A DNA stretch of 64,000 nt from Hemicentrotus pulcherrimus (taxonomy: Eukaryota > Echinodermata > Echinoidea > Camarodonta > Strongylocentrotidae). Below are positions 1 through 10,159 of this stretch, in pieces. Within the stretch, counting starts at the first letter, position 1. Each line of letters starts with the position of its first letter. The DNA lies in the NCBI GenBank assembly GCA_003118195.1, contig BEXV01001758.1, positions 3,991 through 67,990 of the forward strand, in the 5' to 3' direction. The translations under genes and the position numbers were made by a program. The notes under the pieces were generated by a model. It was not told the origin of the DNA. It made no database searches and saw nothing but the letters and a program-made list of their open reading frames with translations.

Positions 1-722
1 GAGAAAGAGAGAGAGATATATATGTATACACTCTAGAATGTGGTGGTGTTTATTTAACAGATGTTGGAATACTTAATGTAGTTGATCAAAAATGCTGAGT
101 GTATAGACCTTTACATTAATCTTTGATTTATTAACTTCTATTTATGAGTTTATGGATGCAGACATTTTATCATGACTTCAGCATCATAAATGTTTTTTTC
201 TTGTACCACTCAGATTTGGGTACCAAGAGAGTGAATTGTGCAAAATGCAAACAATAGCTTGAAATAACTGAACTATGAAACTTGACATAACCTTTCTACA
301 TATTCAAATCAGAAAAAGCGCTCTAGCTAAGTCTTGTTTTGATTTTTTAGTTATTTATTTTTCTTCAAATTTTATGGTACTTGTGCAAGGGGGAGGGATG
401 TGTTTAAGGGGATATTTATTTACTGAGCCATAATATCCATTTATTCAAAGTGGGTGTACCATGTATTGAAAGAAAGATGATGATGAAATGAAAATCAGTT
501 TGTTCTGGACTGATCGGTGGATGGGGACGTTTTAAGAGTCCAGCTTCTATCGCTTCTAAACTTGACTTTCAAGTTGCCCTAGATATCTGTGGATTGATTC
601 CTTGCATTGCTGATTTACACATCTTGGAGCACATCTATAGCCAGTAAAATCAAAATTCTGAAGTGTTTTGTTGAGGTGGTAATATTTTATATATCTAGGA
701 GCTGCATAGTAGTGGACCAACC
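1..722 (+). promoter_or_regulatory. 5' flank / putative promoter of the lectin receptor
   Basis: The window opens with a short GA/TA microsatellite (1-24). A TATA-like stretch (tattttatatatct) lies at about 685-698, only some 25-38 nt before the start codon. It also ends in a possible splice acceptor (tatatctag), so the 5' UTR could be spliced from an exon further up. No other element is recognised here. Confidence 0.25.
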
Positions 723-768
723 ATGCATCTGAAAGTCTTTCTGCTTCTTGCGCTACAGCCTCTGCTGG
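723..768 (+). CDS. Exon 1: signal peptide
   Basis: ATG at 723 has A at -3 (aaccATG). It encodes MHLKVFLLLALQPLL: a basic residue, then a hydrophobic core, typical of a secretory signal. The exon ends G|gtaact, phase 1. This fits the phase-1 acceptor at 1552 and gives ...PLLVLCQMCPSGW directly before CTLD1. It is too short to stand out as an ORF. The choice rests on the signal-peptide character, the phase match and position. A weak donor (GTAACT) is the main doubt. Confidence 0.65.
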
Positions 769-1551
769 GTAACTAAGAATGCAAAATGTTTTAAATTCAA
801 TTACTGTATTAACAAAGGATCTTACAATATATATACAAATCGATAAAGTCAGTGAATCAAATATTTTAAAATACATATGAGCTTATGCTAGTTAAATTTT
901 AATAAAATTATAGGATGAAATGAAGAGTAAGGGAGCATTGGCAAAAGCTTGTTTTAGTATGCAGGTACTTGCAGGTTTTTCCTAATTTTTGTACATTTAT
1001 TTTACCTATATACTCCTTATGATTAGTAAAACTACGATTGTATTTTTAAGTGCAAGTGGAAATAAGTGAGTTGTGTTTGAAGCAGAAAGATTGATTTATT
1101 AGTATGAAGAGTCACTATGTTCAGTATAAGTTTGATTCCTGGTTAATACATGGTTACTACATGGTTGTATTATTATACATAATACTTTCCATTTCTTTTG
1201 TGTCAAAGATTCAAAGCCTCATCCGAAGTAGAACCTACATTGATATTCTATTAGGGTATAGAAATAGATTTAATAATCAAATTAAAGAATGTTTAGATTA
1301 TGTGTAAGTATAGTACCGGTAGTGGGACTAGGAAGTTAAGACAGAAAAACAATTAGTCTATCAAAAGTAATGACTCTTTTGACTGTAGTTTCCTCTACAA
1401 GACCTTTTCTTGGTTTGCAATGTACTGTAATGTTGAAAAGATATTTTGTTTAATTATTACTTTTTAAAGTTTTTTTTACAAACTTGCATTTTATTTGTCA
1501 TATCATTTTACAGAAAAATTAAGCTTATCTTCCCATTTTTTTCCCATTAAG
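769..1551 (+). other. Intron 1
   Basis: AT-rich sequence. A short ORF at 1104-1307 has no recognisable features. No repeat family or other element was recognised. Confidence 0.5.
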
Positions 1552-1700
1552 TTTTGTGCCAGATGTGTCCGTCTGGCTGGTCCCTCTATGACGGCAGTTG
1601 CTACAGGCTCTACACTGACACCAAGACCTACTATGAAGCACAACAAGTCTGTAAACAAATGGACGGGGACCTTGCAATGGCTAAAACCACCCCAGTCAAT
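1552..1700 (+). CDS. Exon 2: CTLD1, N-terminal half
   Basis: Reads LCQMCPSGWSLYDGSCYRLY..., the usual CTLD opening (CPxGW...CYR), through helix 1 (YYEAQQVCKQMDGDLAMAK). It ends phase 0 at AAT|gtgagt. Two acceptors are possible, at 1552 (phase 1) and 1563 (phase 0). The first is preferred because it matches exon 1 and because nearly all CTLD modules here start in phase 1. The coding call itself is strong. Confidence 0.85.
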
Positions 1701-1990
1701 GTGAGTTTAGCAAATATTTTCACTGTTGAATATTTACCTTCGTTTGTTTTCATTTTGGATTGAAAAGGGCATTTGGATGATGTATATATAAATTGTATAT
1801 TAAATGTTATTCCTAATGGAATTTTAATGAAACAAAGACTTTCAAAACATTTTGTTTTTCTTTTTTGGTCAGTCTTTCACCCTAAAGGTCTATCTATATA
1901 CTGGAATTGTGTAATATGGTAAAGAAAGAAAAGAAATGACAGGGCATAGAGGTTGACATTTTGCACTCCATAAATTTGTTGACTAACTAT

Positions 1991-3343
1991 GGGTGCGTTT
2001 AATCAACACTTTTTCACCCTAGAATCACGGTTTCTAAAGACGTTAAGTTTAAAACGCAATGCGTTCAAGCGATTTTTTCGTCGGTTGAAAAAATAAACGT
2101 GTTTAAAAACACAAACATGAAACGCCGAATAAGATGCGTTTTGTATCATGATTCTGCAGAATCACAGTCGCTATAATTTGATTGAATGGACGGGTTCTCA
2201 ATCATGATTCTATGACGTCTTTTTCGTGGCCTGTTCTGGTTTTGGTGGAAAACTGGCGCGTGTTTTTCATGCAATTTGTTTTCACTATACCATGCTCTTT
2301 ATCGTGGCCTGTTCCGTTATGTTATTCCGTGTTTTCCTTCTATCATTTCTCTTTCTGTCTTTCGTTATGTTATTCCTTGTTTCTTCCTTCTATTCTCATG
2401 TTATTCTTTGTTTTTTTCCTTCTATCACCTTTACTTATGTTATTCTTTGTTTTCATAATTCAATCGCTTTCTCTTTTGTAATTCTTTGTTTCTTCCTTCT
2501 ATTCTTAAATTATTCTTTGTTTTTTCCTTCTATCACATTTCTACATGTAATTCTTTGTTTTAATCATTCTATCACTTTCTCTTTCTGTCTTTCCTTATGT
2601 TATTCTTTGTTTCTTCCTTCTATCACCTTCTCTTATGTTATTCTTTGTTTTTATAATTCTATCACTTTCTCTTATGTTATTCCTTGTTTTAATCATTCTT
2701 TCATTTTCTCTTTCCGTCTTTCCTTGTGTTATTCTTTGTTTCTTCCTTCAAACATCTTCTCTTATGTTATTCTGTGTTTTTATAATTCTATCACTTTCTC
2801 TGTTGTTATTCTTTATTGTAATCATTCTGTCACTTTCGCTTTCTATCTTTCGTTATGTTATTCTTTAATTCTTCCTTCTTTCACCTTCTCTTATGTTATT
2901 CTTTGTTTTAATCATTCTATCACTTACTCTTTCTGTTCTTCCTTATGTTATTCTTTGTTCCTTCCTTTTTTCACATTCTCTTTCTGTCTTTCCTTATGTT
3001 ATTCTTTGTTTCTTCCTTCTATCACTTTCTCTTTCTGTCTTTCCTTGTGTTATTCTTTGTTTCTTCCTTCTATCACCTTCTCATTCTTTGTTTTATTATT
3101 GCGATCTATGCACAAAAGAGCAGTCGACAGTTGGCCATAAATAATTCTAGAAAGCGAGTGCCGAAGTTCCTGGGTCACACTGGGCAGTGTGATGCGTAGT
3201 GGCTGGGCCCGAATTGAGCTAGAATCAGCGTTGATGAAATATCGCTTGAACGCTAACCGCAGTGACCTTGTTTTCTGTAACGGCCTTTTGAATTGTGATT
3301 CATGTTTGTGATTCTAGCTTCGAAAATTTGATTGAACCCACCC
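1991..3343. mobile_element. TIR DNA element filled with a pyrimidine minisatellite
   Basis: The ends are imperfect inverted repeats. The left begins gggtgcgtttaatcaa and has ctagaatcac further in; the right end, reverse-complemented, reads gggtgggttcaatcaa and also has ctagaatcac. The inner part is a C/T-rich tandem repeat (2330-3095). No transposase was seen, so it looks non-autonomous. A TAT flank on each side may be the target duplication. Confidence 0.6.
2330..3095 (+). repeat. Pyrimidine-rich minisatellite, units of about 51 and 39 nt
   Basis: The recurring unit has the blocks tatcactttctctttctgtc, tttccttatgttattctttg and tttcttccttc. A shorter variant lacks the tttctgtctttcc part. Because unit lengths are multiples of three and stop codons are rare in T/C-rich DNA, long open frames arise in all three frames. 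These are repeat artefacts, not genes. Confidence 0.85.
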
Positions 3344-3447
3344 TATATGTATAATTGTGAATGCACTTTCTGTGTTAGTTGGAACTTGTTGCATTATTGG
3401 CCATGATTTATTTCATTTTATTTGAATACTATACATTTTGCAAACAG

Positions 3448-3575
3448 GACCTCCTGGCTAGACTACTCACATCAGAAGGTGTTAATAAGGCTTTACTTGG
3501 TCTTCATGATTTAGCCACTGAGGATGACTTTTATTGGGTCGATGGTACAGCACTCAAATCTGCCGATAGCACATC
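3448..3575 (+). CDS. Exon 3: CTLD1, middle part
   Basis: The acceptor caaacag and donor TC|gtaagt (phase 2) frame residues DLLARLLTSEG...ALLGLHDL...DFYWVDGTALKSADSTS. The LGLHD and FYWVDG blocks are the CTLD WIGL and FxWxDG core motifs. Its phase-2 end is served by two rival downstream exons, 4a and 4b, which begin with the same seven bases. Confidence 0.93.
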
Positions 3576-4347
3576 GTAAGTTAATTCACAAGTTTTTGGA
3601 AGTAATATTGGGGAAGTAGGTTTGTTAAATGCCTCTCTCCACTCCCCTATAAAAATACATACCGGTACTCATATAAAATCTTTCAGAAGAGAATAAAAAA
3701 ATATTTAAAAAATACATCAAGTCCAATTTTATTCAATGGTTCTCTTGGTAATTTGAGTTTATAGATCAAGTACCTTTTAATACCAACTCGTCCAATGAGT
3801 ATGGGTTAAGGTAATCAAAGGTCAGCATTGTATAAATTCAGTTATGTTAGTGTAAACCTCTCTTTGTTGACATATATCTGGTATTTTAGTGGAATATAAG
3901 CACTATAAAACTATTTATCTTGTAGTAAATAGTAGAAATAGCCTGGTACATACGTTCTCTCAAAGGGGTGTTGTTTTCTCTCATGGTGAATACATTGTGG
4001 GCTGAGGTACACTCCCACCCTGTGCCATATTTATAGAAATCAAAATCTTTAAATTTGCAATGCAATGAAAAGTTTATATTTTTTGTTTAAACATACCTAT
4101 TGACACTGTATGGACTTCATGATATTGTTTCTGACTAAGTATTTCCCTTCTACTGCAATATACTTTAAACAAAAAGAGATTTTATGACAATTATTTTAGT
4201 TTTAGGCTGCATGTATGATTGTGTTTTATTTTATTTTGTTTTAACCTTTGTTAATTTTCTTCTTTGACATAATTATTTCCAGTATCTTTACAGGGTAAAC
4301 TGAATTAACGTACTTATGGGTTGTTTTACAATCAGGGTACACAGTTT

Positions 4348-4444
4348 CGTCGCTGTTTTCACGAAGTGACGGTAGTGAAAAAAAATTGCATTCACTTTGC
4401 GTTACGATTTTCCTCACTACCGTCACTTCGTGAAAACAAGGACG
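4348..4444 (+). mobile_element. Foldback MITE, copy 1
   Basis: It is 97 nt with perfect arms gttttcacgaagtgacggta / taccgtcacttcgtgaaaac around a short AT-rich loop. It is flanked by GTTT on both sides, a 4-bp target duplication. A near-identical copy in inverted orientation lies at 9181-9277. It could form a strong hairpin in pre-mRNA. Confidence 0.85.
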
Positions 4445-5487
4445 GTTTGTCTCACTTGGGGTGTAAAACAAAGTTCCTTTGATTCTTCTGAATTTTTGGT
4501 TGTGTGTTGTATTAAAGTTACTGGTAAAGTCTGTAAAATTTCAGGGCTACAAGTGTCAAACTTTTTTTTCTTCAAGCATTAAACCTGTCCTTAATGAAAA
4601 AATATGGTCAAGTGTCACCTGATGATATTATGCAGAAAGAATTTTTTTTTTTATTTCTTTGGGTAAATGTGAATGACATAGTTTGATAACTTGATGATTT
4701 GGAGTCAGAATACAACTCAAATTTTTCAAGTGCAAAATGGTGTTATTCATGTAAAATTCAGTTTTGCATCTTTTCATACCACAAAATGATGGCCTGACAG
4801 CATGAAGTTACCAATAAAAAAACCACACAGAGCGATTCAACCCTATATTCTGAACTGCACAGCTACATATGGTAAGAGTGCTTTCGCATACCAACTTCCA
4901 GAATAAAAGGATAGATGGTTCTTGAGATATGTGGTGTCAAAAAATCGTTCGGAGAGGACAATTTTTAGTTCGGAGAGGACATTTTTTTTTTGACATGCAG
5001 TTGGAACTGCCTGCTACAATTATGATTCATTATTTCATGGCATTAATGGAACGGGATATATATTTTATCCATGTTGGCACCCATTATTAAAATCAGATAT
5101 GCGCATGTTCGAACTTTGCAAAAAATGAAATGAGACAGCAAAAAAGTGAAAAAACGGCATATAATTACATATTTTGAAAAGTAGTTGGTCGTTTCAAACA
5201 ATTTCTTCGCTGTTGTAGGTTGATCTAAAGGTGCAAAATAGTTGACGTAGGAAGATTTTCCTTGGCTGTTGATTGTTTTGTTTTAAATGGCTATCAAGGT
5301 GAATTTTTCTATTGTGTACCCTGATTGTAAAACAACCCTTATTTACACTTGACATGACTTTTGAATTTACATGTGGATTTTCTTTCATGTCATGTCATTT
5401 TTTTGTGTATAAAATATTAAAAAAACAATGTTGCAATTGATTGTTGGAAATGACTTGTTACAGTTTACAAGTACTATGTTAATACAA

Positions 5488-6118
5488 TGAGTGATTTCAA
5501 GTTGGATGTTTAAGGTTGGTGTTAGTGTTTAATAAACACTAACACCAGCCTAAACACCGAAATGGAAATCAGCTGGTGTTAAGGCTTTGACCTCTGAATA
5601 TAGTCAACTTCCGGTAGCTAGTGTTATCGATTTTGCAAAATTGTCGGCTGCTGAACCGACCTTTGTGGCTGGTGTTAATATTTTACGTACAAATGACCTA
5701 TTCACTAACACTAGCCCCTAGGGATTTAGCAAATGTTGATTTCCAGTTCGGTGTTAGTTTTGTACCGTACAACAGTCAACGCACGAACAACGCCAATTTA
5801 TTGTCTGACGATGAAATAAAAATATGTGAAACAGGTAATTCATATATTCTTTTGTGTAAAATGAGATATTTTATAAGACCAGAGGTATACGTGTAAATTT
5901 ATTCTGTACTTTTCATGATATCTTTAGTTTTGAGGTACCAATCAAAAATCATCGTCGTGAAATCAAGTATGTGGTAACGTCACAGCTGGTGTTAAGCAAT
6001 CGATTTTGATATCGGTATCGGGCTCTTAATTTCATAAGCAAATTTTTCGCTCGATTTAAGAGCTATTGACTGCTCTTAACACTAACACTTACACTAACAC
6101 CCAACTTGAAATCACTCA
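5488..6118. mobile_element. TIR DNA element with subterminal GGTGTTA motifs
   Basis: The ends are perfect 18-bp inverted repeats (TGAGTGATTTCAAGTTGG). Inside, the motif ctggtgttaa or ggtgttag recurs many times in both orientations, like the subterminal transposase-binding repeats of hAT-like elements. The open frame at 5621-5896 shows no known domain. The class is inferred from form only. Confidence 0.7.
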
Positions 6119-8082
6119 ATGACTCTTCTCATTCTTTAATTTTTAAGCAAACGCATCCATTATCATTACATTTCTCAACAAAGCATTTATATTTCAAACC
6201 CAATTAAGGCACATTGTTTGCATAAGAAAAGGCAACACTTAATGAATTGATCAGATATGCTGCGGTAAACTGCTTTAAACAATGCTACAGTATTGTGTAA
6301 ATAAATAGCAATTGCTGAGTGCAAAAAAGGTACTGCACAGATTCACTGAGCTCTGTGTATAAGATACAGAAATGTGAAACATTACAATACAATATTACCA
6401 AAAAAAAAAAAGCGTTTTGTCCATGTATCTTGACAAGGCTTTAGAGAGAACTTCATGTTCTGGTTATAAAATTTCAGAGAAGCATGCTGAAAGTGGTACT
6501 AGACTAGATTTCAAGCAGTAGTAGGTGATTGTTTAGACAAGCATAATAATTCAACCAAACTTGCTGGAAAAAGCCTGGAAATGACATTAATTCAAGAGCA
6601 CAACTCACGTTTATATGAGACCTGTTGTGGGTCAACAAGCTGGATTTTCAAAGAATCTTTCATTGCTCATATCTCAACTGTTATTTTCCATCAGAATTGA
6701 TGTGCAAAATTCTCATTTACGTTGTTTGATACTATGAGCATATTACATCCGATGAAAAAGGAAATGCAATTTTTTTTTTTACAAATCGGAATGCATTAAC
6801 ATCATTGCATTATATACACTATGTAAGAATATGAGTTTTTGGTACCGAATTTCCCTTTTTAAATTGCCTCTTGCGGCTTGCAAAGTGCTCGTACATGCCT
6901 TTTACAGTCCTTCGCAAGGAACCATTTCATTAGGATCCGGAAACAAATAGTTAAATGTGACATTATTTGAATTTAGCAAGTGCCAAATAATGTTTGGATT
7001 GTAAACAATTTGGATGAATCAGAAAATAAAATGTAGAAATTAAAACAACACTGAAACTATATACTTTCCATAAGTACGGGTAAGACTTTTTAGAAACATT
7101 TTTGTTCAGGTTTCAATATATCAATTGAAATGCTGGGGATTAAACAGAATTATGATCTGTACATTGTGTTAATAAGTCAGGTTGTTATAGACATACAGGA
7201 ACATTTTCAATTATCAGTACTGTTTAAAACAAAAAAGTAATTGCTCTCTTACTTGAAAATGTTTCTTTTGAATTATAGAAGACATTTTTTTTCTCCAATA
7301 ATTAAAATTAAATAAAAAACCTTTATCATATGAAATGATAGATGTGATTCACCAAGTTATGACATTTTAAAGGAAGTGATTTCATGCTCATTGAAAAGAA
7401 ATGCTCACTCTCAAGGGTGTCATTGTTATATTAGCAAACATACATATTGAAACTTCTACTGTTGGGTATTATTTGAAAATTGAGGTTTAAAACAATGATC
7501 TGTATTCCACTTATTCATTAAGCTTGACTCAGTCATGTTTATCAAGAAAAAGCTGGTCTGTAACTTCTTTTGTGAAGGCTCATGTACAGTTTTGGTAATC
7601 CCTCTATGTCCCTGTTCTACTTATTCAGTTAAAGATGACCCTTGGTCTAAAATTACGTTGAACAAAAAGAACACTGATATTGCTGTTCAGGGAGCAGGCA
7701 GGATAGAAGTATCCAAGTGTATATAAGGCCCTATATATAGCCATTGCCCGGCATTATTTTGTAAAAAAGAGTTTTACACTTTTTATTGGAAGTCATGGAG
7801 GGAGCATCAAATATCGAGCACACATATCTTTTTTAAACCGGCAAAAAAATATCGGGCTATATATATCAACACATTCCATTTTCCTAATTTTCTTTTAGGT
7901 ACCGAAACTGTACATGGGTTAACATCCTCTGTTCAGTGACAGAAGTGTATTAAATTATGCCATTCTTGCTCTAAACAGAGGGCATTCATTTTAGTAGAAT
8001 ACAGGCAAATGTGTTGACGCACAGAGACTTAAACACATTGCATTCCCATTTTTCTCCCAACCGTACCTATATTTACCTTTAG

Positions 8083-8210
8083 TCATTGGGGTGCCGGAGA
8101 ACCCAGCGACGATTTAGGGGGAGATGATTGTGTTGAACTCAAAGATGATGGGTATTGGAGTGACATTACATGTACTTTAAGTGTACCCTACATCTGTGAG
8201 AGAAGCAATG
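8083..8210 (+). CDS. Exon 4a: CTLD1 C-terminal part, alternative A
   Basis: It encodes SHWGAGEPSDD...GDDCVELKDDGYWSDITC...PYICERSN. These are the CTLD long loop, Cys2, the WxD strand, Cys3 and Cys4. The sugar-site motifs are EPS and WSD. Acceptor acctttag (phase 2), donor G|gtatgt (phase 1). It is homologous to exon 4b (9700-9824), with which it should be mutually exclusive. It is 128 nt against 125, both 2 modulo 3. Confidence 0.92.
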
Positions 8211-8275
8211 GTATGTTTTCCAGGGTGACCCGTCATTTCCTCCTGCACCAACTGCTCTGGGCTTATTTTGTCAAT

Positions 8276-8348
8276 AGCATAGGGTTAGGATTAGGGTTGC
8301 AATTTGGGGTGAGGTTAGGTTTGGGGTTAGCATTAGGGTTAGGTGAAG
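8276..8348 (+). repeat. Degenerate GGGTTAG tract within a dispersed repeat
   Basis: Variants of ttagggttagg recur without a strict period. The flanks (tttgtcaatag before, gtgtaggaaatta after) resemble those of a second copy near 50740-50890. Both therefore belong to one dispersed family and are not telomere remnants. Confidence 0.6.
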
Positions 8349-8540
8349 TGTTGGGTCAAAGGAATTCGGGCAGTGTAGGAAATTACAGCGGAGCAGCTGT
8401 CGCAGGAGCAAATGCCGTACAACAGATTTCCAGATCTATTGGTCAGCCAGTACGTCCTCCATTTTGGCTCAAGAGTGGTATCATTATGTATGTTGGATTC
8501 AGTTTTATTCTATATGCATGTATATCCTCAGTACAAATCT

Positions 8541-8750
8541 TATTTATACCTTGCACATTCTAATCCAACTCAAGTATATCTACATATTATCACCTGAACA
8601 ATAATACTAATTCCTAATGTTTTTGGTACAGGTATTGTTTCATCTTCATGTTATTTATACCTTGCACATTCTAATCCAACTCAAGTATATCTACATATTA
8701 TCACCTGAACAATAATACTAATTCCTAATGTTTTTGGTACAGGTATTTTT
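8541..8750 (+). repeat. Tandem duplication, period 111 nt
   Basis: Two near-identical copies begin tatttataccttgcacattc at 8541 and 8652 and end near ggtacaggtatt. The high identity suggests a recent event. Confidence 0.9.
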
Positions 8751-8786
8751 TAATCTTCATGAATATATACACACATAAAATAATAA

Positions 8787-9070
8787 AAAGCTACTTAATA
8801 CATTTCAAATATATCTGGCTTTTACATTATCCATTTCATTCTTTATCCATATTATGTATGCCTTCCAGTATGATTAAAAACATTTTTTTTTAGTAGAGCA
8901 AATTTTTACAATGTGCTTTCTAATTGTAAAGCTACTTAACACATTTCAAATATATCTGGCTTTTGCATTATCCATTTCATTCTTTATTCATATTATGTAT
9001 GCCTTCCAGTATGATTTAAAAAAATAATTTTTACCATAGCAAATTTGTACAATGTACTTTCTCAATTGTA
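8787..9070 (+). repeat. Tandem duplication, period 141 nt
   Basis: Copies begin aaagctacttaa at 8787 and 8928 and share long blocks such as catttcaaatatatctggct. They differ by a few substitutions and small indels. This is the second tandem duplication in the same spacer. Confidence 0.9.
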
Positions 9071-9180
9071 AGGTTTAATTACAGTAATTGTATGTATTTT
9101 ATTGTTTTTAGAGCTCTTTTTAAAAGTGGCATGTTTCCATCACAGCTAAATTATTCCTCTTTTATTTTCATTGACCATAT

Positions 9181-9277
9181 CGTCCTTGTTTTCACGAAGT
9201 GACGGTAGTGAGGAAAATCGTAACGCAAAGTGAATGCAATTTTTATTCACTACCGTCACTTCGTGAAAACAGCGACG
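9181..9277 (-). mobile_element. Foldback MITE, copy 2 (inverted relative to copy 1)
   Basis: It is also 97 nt. Its reverse complement matches copy 1 (4348-4444) almost base for base. It is flanked by ATAT on both sides, a 4-bp target duplication. Together the copies make a long inverted repeat around exon 4a. Confidence 0.87.
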
Positions 9278-9699
9278 ATATGTACCCTTGTCATCAGAAA
9301 GAAATATAGAGTGTTTTTATTTAGTGGGTTTTTAAACTTCCCTTCATCTTGAAGTTCATGGGATTACGTTTAGACATGCACTAAAGAAATATTCATTGTA
9401 TACTCATACAGTACATGCCCAATGGTAACCCAGGCACTCCCATAATCCCAAAATGTCATTCCAAACATGTAGCCATTGGAAATATGTGCTGCTAATGCAA
9501 ACAAAATGTTGCTATATTGATTTATATTAGACTAATATTTATGTATTCAAACATTAAGAATGTGGAAGTTATCACTTCCTTTTATATATACATATAATCT
9601 GAGGTTTTTTATATTGGACCAACATTCATGTACTTGGACATTGCGATCTGGGCAGTTACAAATAAATTGACCCTTTTGTGTTTTTTCTTGTCATATCAG

Positions 9700-9824
9700 T
9701 CATTGGCTCCCCAACGAGCCTAACAACATGAATAGTGAGGACTGTGCAACCATATCGTCAACAGGTGGATGGAATGATGTACAATGTACTCGCTCTAATT
9801 CTTACTTGTGTGAAAGGAGTAATG
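9700..9824 (+). CDS. Exon 4b: CTLD1 C-terminal part, alternative B
   Basis: It encodes SHWLPNEPNNMNSEDCATI...GGWNDVQC...SYLCERSN. The motifs EPN and WND are the classical mannose-type calcium and sugar ligands. Acceptor atatcag and donor G|gtatgt have the same phases (2 in, 1 out) as exon 4a. Both exons start TCATTGG and end in codons for ERSNG, so they are duplicates of one ancestral exon. Confidence 0.92.
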
Positions 9825-10159
9825 GTATGTAGATGAGGGGAGGGGTGATCAAGGGAGAGAGGGGTAGCAAAATATTGCCCGTGAGCTAGTACATGCATGT
9901 CTGTCAAGAAGAATTTATGGATCATATACAGGTGTATTATGGTCCAGTGGATTGGTCTTTAGAATGTTAACCACAGGCAGGGTATGATATGGGCCATGAA
10001 TCCCTAATGCTGGACCAATGTGCTTCAGCATGATCTTAATCTATAGGTACATTCGCCACTCTAAATTCAGAATTAGGCTTGGTCAAAATCGATGTCCACG
10101 CGTAAAAGGAGATGCAGCATCATAGTTATTGCAATCCTATTTTGGAGGCTCCTTTTCTC

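Larger units (their letters stand above)
3576..8082 (+). other. Intron 3
   Basis: This 4.5-kb intron holds a 97-nt foldback MITE (4348-4444) and a TIR element (5488-6118). The rest, including 6119-8082, is AT-rich with no recognised element and no further CTLD-like exon. Confidence 0.5.
8211..9699 (+). other. Spacer between alternative exons 4a and 4b
   Basis: It holds a degenerate GGTTAG tract, two tandem duplications and the second copy of the foldback MITE. Its density of duplications is high for 1.5 kb. A splicing-competition element might lie here, but none was identified by motif. Confidence 0.5.

Noticed and set aside
1104..1307. 67-residue hydrophobic open frame as an alternative first exon
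   Set aside because: No phase-1 donor leading to 1552 was apparent and the content is not signal-like; the exon at 723 fits better.
2226..3140. 304-residue open frame
   Set aside because: It is the C/T-rich minisatellite read as protein; the other two frames are equally open and no domain is seen.
5621..5896. 91-residue open frame inside a TIR element
   Set aside because: No transposase motif; the frame overlaps repeated GGTGTTA motifs.
8276..8348. Interstitial telomere sequence (TTAGGG)
   Set aside because: Units are irregular and the flanks match another dispersed copy near 50.8 kb, so it is a repeat family.
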